DNA of 64,000 nt from PALSA-693 sp963729695 (GCA_963729695.1 CAVSOT010000004.1:372001-436000), one strand, 5' to 3'. Numbered from the stretch's first letter, positions 1-8,975 are shown. Program-made: numbers and translations. Notes: generated from the letters alone by a model not told the origin.

Positions 1-1
1 G

Positions 2-244
2 GACATCGACGGCGGCACGCTCGTCCTGTATGCCGTGGCCGCCGCGGTGATCGGGGGCGCCAGCCTCTTCGGAGGCCACGGGAAGGCCATCCACGCCTTG
101 TTGGGTGGGGTGGTCATCGCCGCCGTAGCCAACGGCCTGGGCCTGCTCGGTATCGGGGCGGCGGGCGAAGACGTGGTGACCGCGTTGGTCTTGCTGGCCG
201 CCGTCACGGTCGACTCTGTGGTGCGCCGGCGGAGCGCGACGTAA
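2..244 (+). CDS. Sugar-type ABC transporter permease, C-terminal end (5' part outside window)
   Basis: The frame is open from base 2 without a start, so this is the last 80 codons of a gene that begins before the window. The segment AAAVIGGASLFGG matches the conserved C-terminal signature of RbsC/XylH-type inner-membrane permeases, where the usual form is close to AVVIGGTSLFGG. It is followed by two hydrophobic stretches and a basic tail ending in RRRSAT, as expected for the last transmembrane helices of this family. The protein would carry a sugar across the membrane with an ATPase and a binding protein that lie outside the window. The substrate cannot be told from this fragment. Confidence 0.75.
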   Translation, partial: DIDGGTLVLYAVAAAVIGGASLFGGHGKAIHALLGGVVIAAVANGLGLLGIGAAGEDVVTALVLLAAVTVDSVVRRRSAT

Positions 245-712
245 ACCCGGTCCGCTACAGCCGCTACAGCCGTTGCGGCGCTGTCAGTGATCCTTCAGGT
301 GTCGATGTGCGCCCTGTTGGGCGGCGCATCACGGCCGAGACGCCGAAGCTGCTCGGGCGACAGCCCGTCGACGACGAGGGCGCGCACCGTGAGCAACGAG
401 CCGAGGAGCTGCGGCGGCCAGAGCCTGGGGTATCCGTTCTGAGCGTGGTCTGCCCGCCTATCCCGGCCGGCTTGGCCAGGTGCACAAAAGTTGCCCGGTT
501 ACTTGCTCGATCAAGTAAAGCATCACCCCTTACCAGTACGAGGTCCGGTTCAAAAGAGGGATTCCTCCAGAAGATTGCTTGACAACGCAAATACATACTG
601 TCACGATATTTGGCGGATCAAGTCGCGTGTTCGATGAGAAGAAAGGATGGGTGGCCATCGCGAGCTACTCGTGTCGAGCACAGACCTCGAACCCGACTGG
701 AGGTAGCACCCA
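245..712. other. Intergenic region with a near-perfect 20-bp palindrome
   Basis: No convincing gene is seen here; the short frames in this stretch have no family-like sequence. It holds a short direct repeat (gccgctaca twice near 255-275), the palindrome at 499-518, and a TTGACA hexamer at 579-584. The TTGACA has no well-spaced -10 that I can defend. The stretch probably carries the promoter of the epimerase gene that starts at 713. Confidence 0.5.
499..518. promoter_or_regulatory. Candidate repressor operator (palindrome)
   Basis: TTACTTGCTCGATCAAGTAA is a 20-bp palindrome with one mismatched pair: perfect 7-bp arms and a TCGA centre. It lies about 195 bp before the epimerase start and 60 bp before a TTGACA hexamer. 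Size and symmetry fit a TetR-type operator. The bound regulator is not in the window, except perhaps the TetR fragment at 6365. Confidence 0.4.
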
Positions 713-1594
713 ATGCAAATCGCCTTGACCGGCGCCACGGGATTCGTCGGATCCCACATCCTGGCCGAGCTGGCGGCCCACGGCCACGAAGTCATCGCCC
801 TCGTGCGCGACGAGACCCAGGCGGAGACGACCGCTGCTCGCGGTGCCTCCCCGACGGTCGTCGATTTTTACGACCGGGCCGCGGTCACCAGGGTGTTCGA
901 CGGCGTCGACGGTGCAGTCCACACCGCCAGCCCCGGCGATGCCACCAGCGCCGACCTCGATTCTTCGGTGGTCGACGCGGCCATCGAAGCCTACGGGTCC
1001 AACGGCAAGCCATATGCGCATATCAGTGGTCTGTGGACCTTCGGGTCCAACCTGGCGATCACCGAGGAATCACCGCTCAACCCTCCCGGAATGGTGGCCT
1101 GGAAGCCGCCAATCGAACGTCGCGTGCTCGACGCGGCGGGCATGCGCGGGCTCGTCATCGGGTCCAGCGTGGCGTACGGCGACGGCGGAGGGGGAGTCCC
1201 TGGGATCTTGCTCTCTTCCCCGAGGGACAGCAACGGCAACCTGATCATGCTCGGTACCGGGCGGCAGCACTGGTCGACGGTCCACGCCGCCGACCTGGCC
1301 GGGTTTTTCCGTCTGGCCCTGGAGGATGACACGGCCCGTGGCTATTACGTGATCGGAAACGGCCTGATGCCGACCGTGGCGGAACTCACCGAGGCCGCCG
1401 CCGTCGCGGCCGGCGCCCAGGGAGCTGCGCCCGGATCTGACAAGGAGGCCCGCGGCCGGCTCGGTGACTACTTCGCCGAGGTGTTGCTCCTCGACCAGGG
1501 CACCACCGCCGAACGGGCACGGACGGAACTCGGTTGGCTGCCTACCTGGCCCGGACTGGTCGACGAGTTCCTCCAGGGGAGCTACCGCAGCTGA
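713..1594 (+). CDS. NAD(P)-dependent epimerase/dehydratase family protein (extended SDR)
   Basis: This 293-residue protein starts with the Rossmann motif GATGFVG at about residues 7-13, placed like the GxxGxxG of atypical and extended short-chain dehydrogenases. A later VIGSSVAYG segment sits where these enzymes carry the Ser/Tyr region. It should be a cytosolic NAD(P)-dependent oxidoreductase or epimerase; the substrate is unknown. The usual YxxxK is not obvious, so it may be an atypical NmrA- or ylbE-like member. The start at 713 is supported by TGGAGG at 698-703. The gene stands alone, with a palindrome upstream, and converges on the thiolase/DUF35 pair. Confidence 0.8.
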   Translation: MQIALTGATGFVGSHILAELAAHGHEVIALVRDETQAETTAARGASPTVVDFYDRAAVTRVFDGVDGAVHTASPGDATSADLDSSVVDAAIEAYGSNGKPYAHISGLWTFGSNLAITEESPLNPPGMVAWKPPIERRVLDAAGMRGLVIGSSVAYGDGGGGVPGILLSSPRDSNGNLIMLGTGRQHWSTVHAADLAGFFRLALEDDTARGYYVIGNGLMPTVAELTEAAAVAAGAQGAAPGSDKEARGRLGDYFAEVLLLDQGTTAERARTELGWLPTWPGLVDEFLQGSYRS

Positions 1595-1665
1595 ATGTGA
1601 TCTAGGCCCGGTGGACCCTTCGGCCTTTGCTGGTGCGTTTGCCGGCGCCAGTTGTCACGGGGAAA

Positions 1666-2067
1666 TCAGCGGGAGAGGTGGAAGGCCAGTAACTTGGTGC
1701 CGCTCCGATCTCTGATGTCGGCTTCCACCGCTACGGGGAGGGCGTCGTACAGCCACTCGAAGTCGTCTGGTCCGACCCCGACGACCATGCCCCCGTACAT
1801 GAGACCTTCTTCCAGCGCGACGACCCCGTTGAGATAAGGCCACACGGAGGCAAACTCGGGATCGGGTTGCAATGGCACCTTGAACGCGGTCATTTGGCCC
1901 TTGCCGCTCATCGGGACCCAGTCGAGATCGAAGCTCGAACAGCTGCTGCAAATCGGCACCGGTGGGAACTCGTATCCCCGGCACTGCGAACACCGCAGCC
2001 CCATGATCCTTCCCTGGGCGAGATGGTCGTACCACATCTTGACGTATGGCTGCATCGTTACCATCAC
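1666..2067 (-). CDS. DUF35 OB-fold protein with N-terminal zinc ribbon (thiolase partner)
   Basis: This is a 133-residue protein. The N-terminal part has two Cys pairs (CSQC and CSSC around residues 25-42) in the rubredoxin-like zinc ribbon, followed by the OB-fold region typical of DUF35. In the steroid side-chain degradation enzymes ChsH2/Ltp2, such a subunit binds a thiolase-like partner and delivers acyl-CoA. Here the thiolase gene lies directly upstream, 9 bp away on the same strand, so the two very likely form one complex. Three thiolase genes of this type occur in the window; two have a DUF35 partner. Confidence 0.88.
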   Translation of the reverse strand: MMVTMQPYVKMWYDHLAQGRIMGLRCSQCRGYEFPPVPICSSCSSFDLDWVPMSGKGQMTAFKVPLQPDPEFASVWPYLNGVVALEEGLMYGGMVVGVGPDDFEWLYDALPVAVEADIRDRSGTKLLAFHLSR

Positions 2068-2076
2068 CGTCTCCGA

Positions 2077-3348
2077 TCAGGCCGTCTGCAGCACCGCGGC
2101 GACCGACGTCATCGAGCCCCCCAGGCCGTACACCGCGCTCACCTCCGGAGCCGGCGTGATCTGTCTCGGTCCGCATAGCCCCCGCATCTGCCAGACCGCC
2201 TCGGCGATCTCGCCTCCGACCGAGGCGGCGTAGGCGTGTCCCATGGCCGTGCGTCCTCCACTGGTGTTGATGGGCTTGTCGCCTTTTATCGCCGTGCGGC
2301 CTTCCAACACGGCCTTCCATCCTCCGCCACGAGGGAGGTAACCAGCGGTTTCGGCCCCCATGTACTGGCCGGAGATGCCCGGGTCGTGTACGTACATGTA
2401 GTCGATGTCTGTGGCCGGGTCCACGCCGGCCATGTCGAAGGCGGCTGCGTACGCGGCGACGTCAGATTCGCAGTCGACGCCACGGGAATGGTAGAGGTTG
2501 GCGGTAGCGACCGCGATACCCGTGATATCGATGGGGTGGGCCCTGAAGTTTTTGGCGAGCTCGGTCGGGCAGACGATGATGGCGGACGCCCCGTCTGCGT
2601 GCACATAGAAATCCGACGCCCTGGTCATCAGGCCGACCTTCGGGTTGAAATCCGAGGTCATGTAGCTCACCTCGTCGATAAAACCGTGCGCCCGGGCCTG
2701 CTCGAGCAAGTCCGTCGTGCACAGCGGCGCCAACGGGTTGAGCGAGGCATTGTGGTGGGCGTTGATCGCGGCGGCGACCGACACCTCCTCGAGTTGCTCG
2801 ACCGAAAGACCATAGGCCTTCCCATAGGTGATGAGGCTGGTGTCCCTCGAACCAAACCCGACCGTGTCATCCATGTAGGCCCGATCTCGGGTCAGGGTCA
2901 TGGCCCTGTTGTCCGAGGCCGAGAGAGGTTGGCGCATGAAGGGTGGCTTGCCGTCGATGACCTTGCTTCGCAGTATCTCGACACCGACGGACATGACGAT
3001 GCGGTACATCCCGGACGCAACGGCCTGGCAGGCCAGCCACAGTCCGGTGCCGCCCGTTGCGCACGCCGCTTCTTGGTGCAGGCCCGGCTTGTTCCGCATG
3101 CCGATCCAGTCGGCCACCGCGGCCGCCGTGTTGATGCTGCCCGAGACCTGCTCGTCGAGACAGTGCCCGATGTAGAACGCGTCGACGTCCTTGGAGGAGA
3201 TTCCGGCATCACGCATGGCGTCGATGGCGGCCCACGACGCCAATTCTCTCTCTGTCATCCCTTGCAACTCGGGCGTCTCCAGGACGTCACCGAAGGGTGT
3301 GCATCCCACGCCAATGATCGAAACGCTCCGTTGGAACTTGTTCGCCAT
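2077..3348 (-). CDS. Thiolase-family protein (SCP-x/Ltp-like)
   Basis: The 423-residue protein has thiolase-superfamily sequence throughout. A nucleophile-like Cys lies in ACATGGTGL near residue 97. The distal SGGRTAMGHAYAAS and GLGGSMTS blocks replace the usual GHPxGATG and CGGxG loops. The second catalytic Cys of true thiolases appears to be missing, since the last block reads YGLGGS. This suggests a retro-aldolase or other C-C bond reaction on a CoA thioester rather than ordinary thiolysis. It forms a two-gene unit with the DUF35 protein downstream. The start ATG at 3348 gives the expected N-terminus ending in IIGVGCTPFG. Confidence 0.85.
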   Translation of the reverse strand: MANKFQRSVSIIGVGCTPFGDVLETPELQGMTERELASWAAIDAMRDAGISSKDVDAFYIGHCLDEQVSGSINTAAAVADWIGMRNKPGLHQEAACATGGTGLWLACQAVASGMYRIVMSVGVEILRSKVIDGKPPFMRQPLSASDNRAMTLTRDRAYMDDTVGFGSRDTSLITYGKAYGLSVEQLEEVSVAAAINAHHNASLNPLAPLCTTDLLEQARAHGFIDEVSYMTSDFNPKVGLMTRASDFYVHADGASAIIVCPTELAKNFRAHPIDITGIAVATANLYHSRGVDCESDVAAYAAAFDMAGVDPATDIDYMYVHDPGISGQYMGAETAGYLPRGGGWKAVLEGRTAIKGDKPINTSGGRTAMGHAYAASVGGEIAEAVWQMRGLCGPRQITPAPEVSAVYGLGGSMTSVAAVLQTA

Positions 3349-3462
3349 CTGTGGCAGCCTTTCAAGTATGAGCCAACACGACTAACCAGCCTTGGCCGGG
3401 GGGGATCCGGCACCCATCACTCCGTCACCTCTATATCCAAGCGCGCTCTTCGGGACATGATC

Positions 3463-5292
3463 CTATTGGGGGACGGTCGCAGTTGCCGCCTCGAGTCGCC
3501 GGCGCTCCGTGGCGATGGCGGAGGCGAGCGTAGTGATGTCGTAGGCGCCGTAGTGGCGCTGCCCGTTGATAAAGAACGTCGGTGTGCCCGACACGCCGCT
3601 GAGATCAGCGGACTCGATGTCCTGGGCGATACGGCTGACGTGGGAGCCATGTTCGAGGTCGTGGCCGAACCGGGTCGTGTCGAGCTCGAGCTGTTGGGCG
3701 TAGCGGATGAGATCAGCCTGAGACAGCATGTCCTGGTGCTCCAGGAGCAGGTCGTGCATAGGCCAGAAGGCACCCTGAGCGCTCGCCGCTTCTGTGGCTT
3801 CGGCCGCCAACTGCGCCTGGGGGTGGACGTCGGTCAGTGGCAGGTGACGCCATATGTAGCGGATGGTGGTGTCGGTGAGCAGCTCGCGGACGATGGGCTC
3901 GGCCAAGCCGCAGTACGGGCATTCGAAGTCACCGAATTCGATGATCGTGATGGCGGCACGCCGGGGACCCCGGAGGTGGTCCCGGTCGGGGTCGACTGCG
4001 GGGATGAGATCCTGGATCAGGCGGGGATCGCCGAACAGCGCCCGGGTCCGTCGGGCGGCGGGCAGGAGGGTCGTGACCCAGAGCACGGCGGAGGTAAGCA
4101 AGGCGGCCAACACGGCGGCGGACAGGGCGCCGAGTTTGGCCTCGTCGAGCTCTGTCCCCTGGAAGGCACGGGAGGCGATCAGGAGGGCCACGGTGAAGCC
4201 GACCCCGGCAATGGTGCCGCTCGCCGTGACCGCGGCATTTCCGATCGGAGGCCGGATGCGTCCGTGGCTGAAACGGGTCACGGCCCACGAGCTGAGCACC
4301 ACGCCCACGGGCTTGCCGGCGACGTAGCCGACGATCACCCCCAGCGTGATGGGGGCGGTATAGGCGTGGCTCAGGAAGCTGGCGTTCAGCACGATTCCGG
4401 CATTGGCCAGGGCGAACAAGGGGACGATGAGGTAGCTGGTCCAGGGGTGGTAGAGGTTCTGTAGCCGCTCGTTCGGTGAAAGGGTCGAGGAGAGACCGAC
4501 CCGGGCCGATCGGGCGAGCTCGGGGGTGGGCTGCTCACGGAAGCGGCGTACCAACGCGGTGGCGGCCTGGAGGTCGCCGCGGTTCGGGGTGTAGGCGGGC
4601 GCGGCCAAGCCGATCGCCAGGCCGGCGACGATGGGGTCGATGCCACTGACGCGCAGCGCGCCCCACATGAGGATCCCGAGGCCGACAAAAATCGCCGGCT
4701 GCGGTAAGCGCAGGCGGACGGCCACCAGGAGGAGGGCGTAGGCCGCCGCGGCCACGACCAGCGGCGTGACGGTGATCTTGCCGCTGTAGGCAGCCGCGAT
4801 CACGGCCAAGGCGGCGAGGTCGTCCACCACAAAAACCGTCAGCACAAACACCCGCATCCGATCGGGTATGTCCCGCCCGAGCACGGCCAGCACGCCCAGA
4901 GCGAGGGCAGTATCGGTGGACATGGCTACGCCCCAGCCGTGGGCACTGGGACGTCCGTGGTTGATCACGAGGTAGATCCCGATCGGGACGAGCATGCCCG
5001 CGACTCCTGCCACCAACGGCAGGACGAACCGGCGGCGTTCGCGCAAGTCACCCAGATCGAATTCGCGACGCGTCTCCAAACCGACGACGAGAAAGAACAG
5101 CGCCATGAGGCCGCTGTTGATCCAGGTCCGCAAGTCCTGGCTTATCCCATACCGGCCCAGTTTGATCGAGAAATCAGTGTTCCAGACGGAGTCATAGGAC
5201 GCGGTGTCGACGTTGGCCCACACCAGGGCGGCCACGATCCCGGCGACCAGCACCATGGCGCTCCCCGACTCGGTCTGAACAAACGCCCGCAA
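3463..5292 (-). CDS. nhaA: Na+/H+ antiporter NhaA fused to a DsbA-like thioredoxin domain
   Basis: Residues ~1-410 are a multi-span membrane protein with NhaA hallmarks: GLMALFFLVVGLETRRE, the TDTALALGVLAVLG loop and the FVVDDLAALAVIA helix with paired Asp residues. NhaA exports Na+ in exchange for H+. From about residue 440 a soluble domain follows with FGDFECPYCG, a DsbA-type CPYC active site, and a later GVSGTPTFFINGQ cis-Pro loop. NhaA-thioredoxin fusions of this layout are known in actinobacteria. The start is uncertain: the TTG at 5292 gives a plausible NhaA N-terminus, but the frame stays open upstream to about 5440 without ATG or GTG. Confidence 0.88.
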   Translation of the reverse strand: MRAFVQTESGSAMVLVAGIVAALVWANVDTASYDSVWNTDFSIKLGRYGISQDLRTWINSGLMALFFLVVGLETRREFDLGDLRERRRFVLPLVAGVAGMLVPIGIYLVINHGRPSAHGWGVAMSTDTALALGVLAVLGRDIPDRMRVFVLTVFVVDDLAALAVIAAAYSGKITVTPLVVAAAAYALLLVAVRLRLPQPAIFVGLGILMWGALRVSGIDPIVAGLAIGLAAPAYTPNRGDLQAATALVRRFREQPTPELARSARVGLSSTLSPNERLQNLYHPWTSYLIVPLFALANAGIVLNASFLSHAYTAPITLGVIVGYVAGKPVGVVLSSWAVTRFSHGRIRPPIGNAAVTASGTIAGVGFTVALLIASRAFQGTELDEAKLGALSAAVLAALLTSAVLWVTTLLPAARRTRALFGDPRLIQDLIPAVDPDRDHLRGPRRAAITIIEFGDFECPYCGLAEPIVRELLTDTTIRYIWRHLPLTDVHPQAQLAAEATEAASAQGAFWPMHDLLLEHQDMLSQADLIRYAQQLELDTTRFGHDLEHGSHVSRIAQDIESADLSGVSGTPTFFINGQRHYGAYDITTLASAIATERRRLEAATATVPQ

Positions 5293-5438
5293 CGGCGCCG
5301 ACCGATCCCGGGCCCAAACGCTGCGGCGCCACCAGCCGGATCGTTCGGGCCGGGCTTCGGCGGCGGCTGCGTCCGGATCCTCACCGGACGAACCGTCCCC
5401 CGAGGGCGCTCCGCTGGCCGGCCGCGAACGCGTGGTCG

Positions 5439-5639
5439 TCAGCCATGGACCCCATAGGTGGGCGCCCCGCCGTACTGCCCGTTGTCCCCGAAGACGTTGA
5501 CAGGCGTCTCATAACGACTCCCCGAACGACGGCCTTCGTGCTCGATGAGCGCGAACCCAGGCGCCCAGCCGGCGAGGCGGCGGGTGACCCGGTTGGCGAA
5601 GCGCCGGATGAACTCTGCCATTTCCCGCGAAAGCGGCAT
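5439..5639 (-). pseudogene. Truncated deazaflavin-dependent nitroreductase (DDN-family) fragment
   Basis: The 66-residue frame contains FALIEHEGRRSGSRYETPVNVF, in two parts a clear match to the N-terminal half of the F420-dependent Ddn/nitroreductase family (usually 130-150 residues). The reading then degrades and stops at TYGVHG, where intact relatives continue for another 70 residues. The missing half is not found downstream, where the NhaA gene begins. I call it a remnant. With the TetR and MFS fragments it forms a short decayed stretch. Confidence 0.6.
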
Positions 5640-5660
5640 CGACTCGATTCGACCCCTCGG

Positions 5661-6317
5661 TTAGCGACGCCGGGCCCGCACGATGAGGTCCGCGATATGC
5701 GGGGTACCGGGGGGCGGATCGAGGCGAGGTTCGACTGCGTACCGCTCGACCGTGAAGCCGTCCCGGATAAGCCGGGTGAGCTCGTCAGCTTCCACGTAGG
5801 CGGCCGGATCGACCCCCTGGGCCTTCATGTGCTCACGGTGCTCGTCGTCGAGGTCGTGGTAGACGGCCAGAAGCAACCCGCCCGGCCTCACCGTGTCGAG
5901 CAGCCTCCGTAGGGCCGCCTCCCCGGTGGATTTCGGCAGCGCCGGGTATTGCATCGACAACAGGTCGAAGTCGCGAGCCGGGAAGGGTGTCTGGAGGGCG
6001 TCCCCGTGCACCCACTCCACGGTGGTGCCCGCCAGCCGGCTCGCTTCCTGGGCCCTGTCGATGGCGACAGCCGATACGTCGATGGCGGTGACGGTCCACC
6101 CATTCCGGGCGAGCCAGATGGCATCGGCGCCTTCGCCGCAACCCACGTCGAGCGCCCGGCCCGGGCTAAGCGCCTGGACCTCGGCGAGGAAGCGCCCATT
6201 GGGCCGCCCGCTCCACATCGCCCCGTCGGCTTCGCCATACCGGGCGTCCCACTCCGCCGTCTGCACCTCCAGTCCCGGTTGGCGCTCCTGGTGTTCCTGA
6301 TCGGGCACGATCCGCAC
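5661..6317 (-). CDS. Class I SAM-dependent methyltransferase
   Basis: The motif LDVGCGEGADAIWLA is the SAM-binding motif I of class I methyltransferases, followed by TAIDVSAVAIDRA (motif II, acidic residue) and a later FDLLSMQYPAL (motif IV region). The protein resembles the small tellurite-resistance/UbiE-like methyltransferases that begin with WDARYGE. The substrate is unknown and the protein should be cytosolic. The N-terminus is uncertain: GTG at 6317 is used here, but TTG at 6344 or a GTG nearer to WDARYGE are also possible. It lies between two gene fragments and appears intact. Confidence 0.8.
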   Translation of the reverse strand: MRIVPDQEHQERQPGLEVQTAEWDARYGEADGAMWSGRPNGRFLAEVQALSPGRALDVGCGEGADAIWLARNGWTVTAIDVSAVAIDRAQEASRLAGTTVEWVHGDALQTPFPARDFDLLSMQYPALPKSTGEAALRRLLDTVRPGGLLLAVYHDLDDEHREHMKAQGVDPAAYVEADELTRLIRDGFTVERYAVEPRLDPPPGTPHIADLIVRARRR

Positions 6318-6364
6318 CGTACCCGGCGACCGGCGGGCTGCCAAGGGCCGACACCGGCAGAAAC

Positions 6365-6748
6365 GTGGGTATTGCGTTCAACGACTACTTCCACAGCGAA
6401 GAGGCGGCCATCGTGTGGCCGGTCACGCGGCGAGCCTATCGGGTGGGCTGCCACCCTGGGTGGTCGTCCCCGGAGGAGTCACTGGCCGGGGCTCTCGCCG
6501 CTGCCGTGGCCGGCATGTACGAGCCCGGTGAGGTCTCCGGTCTGCCTCCGGGCCGGCTCATGGAGTTCCAGGTGCTGGCCGGCGCAGAGCCAGCGCGGCA
6601 TGGCGAGTACCTCAAGGCCTCGACCTCCGTGGAGCACATTCTCGTCGGCGCCATCGCCGACCGCATCGGGTTCGATCCCGACCGGCTCGAGCTTCAGCCG
6701 CTATCCCCCACAAGACGGCGGCGAGAATCCCATACGCGGCCTGGGTGA
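6365..6748 (+). pseudogene. TetR-family regulator fragment
   Basis: The segment FNDYFHSEEAAIVWP matches the end of a TetR helix-turn-helix domain (compare FFNYFPSKEDAVLW in intact members). In-frame sequence just upstream reads like the recognition helix but has no start. The C-terminal part, with VGAIADRIGFDPDRL, matches the core of the TetR ligand domain. After about residue 112 the match ends, where the antisense MFS fragment begins (~6700). Both the N-terminal DNA-binding half and the C-terminus are missing, so it is probably inactive. Confidence 0.5.
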
Positions 6749-7057
6749 CGATGAGAAGCTTGCGCAGGTCGAACCGATCTGCGATGGTCCCGCCCCAGGG
6801 CCGAAGAGGAGGTAGGGGATTCCCCCGGCGGCGAGAACCAGCCCGAGCGAGCTCGCCGATCCGGTCAGCTCTAGGACGAGCCAACCGATGGCGGTCTGCT
6901 GCAGGAACGTCCCGCTGGCCGAGATGACCTGCCCGGAGAAGTAGATGCGGAACGGGCGAGAACGTAGGGCCCGGAACGCGCTCTTACGTACGGGTGGTGC
7001 CGGGGAGGTCCCCTGGGGCGCCGCCTCCGGAACGACGACGAGGGCGTCACGGTCCAT
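6698..7057 (-). pseudogene. MFS transporter N-terminal fragment with frameshift
   Basis: The first ~85 residues read as the start of an MFS exporter of the EntS-like/MFS_3 group: RSRPFRIYFSGQVISASG, then a helix ending in GWLVLELTGSASSLGLV. Near position 6800 the frame slips, and the signature WGGTIADRFDLRKLL (MFS loop 2-3 motif) continues in another minus frame as far as AAVLWGIAA at about 6700. The remaining ten or so helices are absent. The cut coincides with the end of the TetR fragment, as if one deletion joined a pump gene to its regulator. Confidence 0.65.
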
Positions 7058-7082
7058 TGTTCGCCAATCGGTTCACGGAAGC

Positions 7083-7850
7083 CTACGAGGCGAGGTGTCG
7101 ATTCAGGAACCCGATGACGTCAACCACCTCGGCTCGCGGCAGGGCGCCGTGGCCACCGAGGTTCGCGTGCAGCGTCTTCTCCGTGGACCCGAGGAGGTCG
7201 TAGAGAGCGAGGCCATCCTCCTTGGGGAAGTGCTCGTCTTCCCACTGCAGCAGGAACAGGGTCGGTACCTGAATGGCTCTGGCCGCCGATGCGAACGCGG
7301 GTGATCGTTCCGCGAGGCCTTCTTCGTCCGGATCACGGAGATGCGCAGCCCATCCGAAGAGGCCGAAGACCGCGGCCTTCACCCGTGGTTCAGTGGCGAC
7401 GAAAGGAAGCCCGAAGCGAGTCCCCATCGACAAGCCGACATAGGCGACACCATCGGGGTCCACCTCACTTTGCGCGCACGCGAAGTCGAGGGCGACGCGA
7501 AGGTCTGTTATCGCCTGCTCCGTGGCTCTGGTATTGCGCTGCCGCCAGGAAATCAGCCCCATGGTTGATCGTATTTGCCCAATGGGTACCGACCGTTCCT
7601 GCTCAGACCGCCGCTCACCGTGATGGGGAAAGTCGATAGCCACTGCGCAAAAGCCGAGGTCCCGGACGAGACGGGTGGCGAGGGCTGCGATCAGACGGGA
7701 GTCTTTGCTGGAGGTGGCACCGTGGCCGAACAGCACGAGTGGCCGTGGGCCGCACTCGCCATTCTCGGTCCATAGGTAACCCGTCACGGCGTCCTCTCGC
7801 GAGCGGACCTCGAACCGACGACGCTCGATGCCGTTGTCAACCGCGCTCAT
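7083..7850 (-). CDS. Alpha/beta hydrolase (dienelactone hydrolase-like)
   Basis: The 255-residue protein has the alpha/beta hydrolase layout. LVLFGHGATSSKDS carries the oxyanion-hole region, YVGLSMGTRFG has the nucleophile elbow with Ser, and WEDEHFPKEDG and NLGGHGALP place the acidic residue and the catalytic His. It is probably a cytosolic esterase or peptidase-like hydrolase; the substrate is not evident. The ATG at 7850 is chosen because a GAGGAG ribosome-binding site precedes it; the frame is open further upstream. The gene is monocistronic. Confidence 0.8.
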   Translation of the reverse strand: MSAVDNGIERRRFEVRSREDAVTGYLWTENGECGPRPLVLFGHGATSSKDSRLIAALATRLVRDLGFCAVAIDFPHHGERRSEQERSVPIGQIRSTMGLISWRQRNTRATEQAITDLRVALDFACAQSEVDPDGVAYVGLSMGTRFGLPFVATEPRVKAAVFGLFGWAAHLRDPDEEGLAERSPAFASAARAIQVPTLFLLQWEDEHFPKEDGLALYDLLGSTEKTLHANLGGHGALPRAEVVDVIGFLNRHLAS

Positions 7851-8094
7851 TGGTCGCTCCTCGCCGACGTCACCCGAGACTGCCCCGGCCCAGGCCATCG
7901 GGCACCGACCCGAGAGCTGACTGCCGATGGGTGCCTGTCTCTAATGGTCGCTGGGATCAGGCATCCGCACCTGTCGTTGTGTCATCGCTCTCCTGCTTTC
8001 CCGGCGGCCGGCCGGTTACGTCAGCCCGCGGGCGCAGCCTAACGTCCTCGGTAGCCGGGCTGAGCTTCCTGACAGAGGCGCGGAGCGCGGGGTC

Positions 8095-8766
8095 CTAGCC
8101 CCCGTGCCGACCGAGGGTGGTCCAGAAGCCGATGACGAGGGCGCCCCACCATCCGATCTGTGAGACCGCCGAGGTGACTACGACTTGGCGGAAATAGCAG
8201 GGTGGTGCTCCCGCGGGACGGAGGGCGGCAGGGGCGTGGGCTGCGAAGCGGACCAGGCGACGGGCGTGGCAGCCGTTGACGATCACCACGAAGACGAGAG
8301 TCATCTTCACCCAGGTGCGAGGAGCCATCTCGGGTTCGAGGAAGATCCCACTGATCGTGAGCCCGACCAGGCCACTCCAGATCAACAGCTCCAAGGTCAT
8401 GGCCAGCGAGGCCACGTCTCGAAGGTCGCGTCGCCCCGTCAGCCAGAGCACGCCCAGCAGGTCGACGGCAAGGACCGCACCGAAGCCCGCCACCACGCTG
8501 ACCAAATGCACGAATAGGGCGATATGACGGACTGTCGTGGGAGCCTGAACGTGGGCCGCGAGCAGGACAACCCCGGCCCAACCCAACGCCAGGGCAGCCA
8601 CGAAACCGACGGTCCGCACCGACGAATGGTGCAAAGGCCGTACAAAAGGGACGCGGACTTCAGGTTCGACGGTAGATCTCGTCCCTGCTGCATGACCCAG
8701 CTCGGACGGGCTCGAATCAGTACGAGCCCTGACTGGCTGGGGCGGAATGGTCGATGGCGTCGCCAC
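8095..8766 (-). CDS. Five-span integral membrane protein of unknown function
   Basis: About 50 polar N-terminal residues are followed by five hydrophobic segments: around AALALGWAGVVLLAA, VVAGFGAVLAVDLLGVL, LLIWSGLVGLTISGI, MTLVFVVIVNG and IGWWGALVIGFW. Conserved-looking His residues (FVHLV, NGCHARR) within or beside helices might bind a cofactor or metal, but I do not recognise the family. The GTG at 8766 is preferred because AAGGAG precedes it at normal spacing; the frame is open to 8877. It lies opposite the MmcQ-like gene. Confidence 0.65.
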   Translation of the reverse strand: MATPSTIPPQPVRARTDSSPSELGHAAGTRSTVEPEVRVPFVRPLHHSSVRTVGFVAALALGWAGVVLLAAHVQAPTTVRHIALFVHLVSVVAGFGAVLAVDLLGVLWLTGRRDLRDVASLAMTLELLIWSGLVGLTISGIFLEPEMAPRTWVKMTLVFVVIVNGCHARRLVRFAAHAPAALRPAGAPPCYFRQVVVTSAVSQIGWWGALVIGFWTTLGRHGG

Positions 8767-8975
8767 GGTCGGCTCCTTGTCGTGGTAGGCGTCACCGAGC
8801 GGACCACTCTCGCAGGACCCGGACCGCTTGGTATCTCCTGTACGCCAATTCTTACTCTGCTCGATCAGGGCCCACATCCGAGTCCTTGCTCGTGACCCCT
8901 TCCTGCGTCAGCCGGTGTCACATCTCACCATCTCGAGGTCGCGCCTATCGCGCCTATCGCGCCTATCGTGGCGGG

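Noticed and set aside
2236..4464. A 742-codon open frame on the plus strand
   Set aside because: It lies antisense to the thiolase and NhaA genes and has low-complexity, Arg/Gly/Val-rich composition without any family motif; it is a shadow of high-G+C coding DNA.
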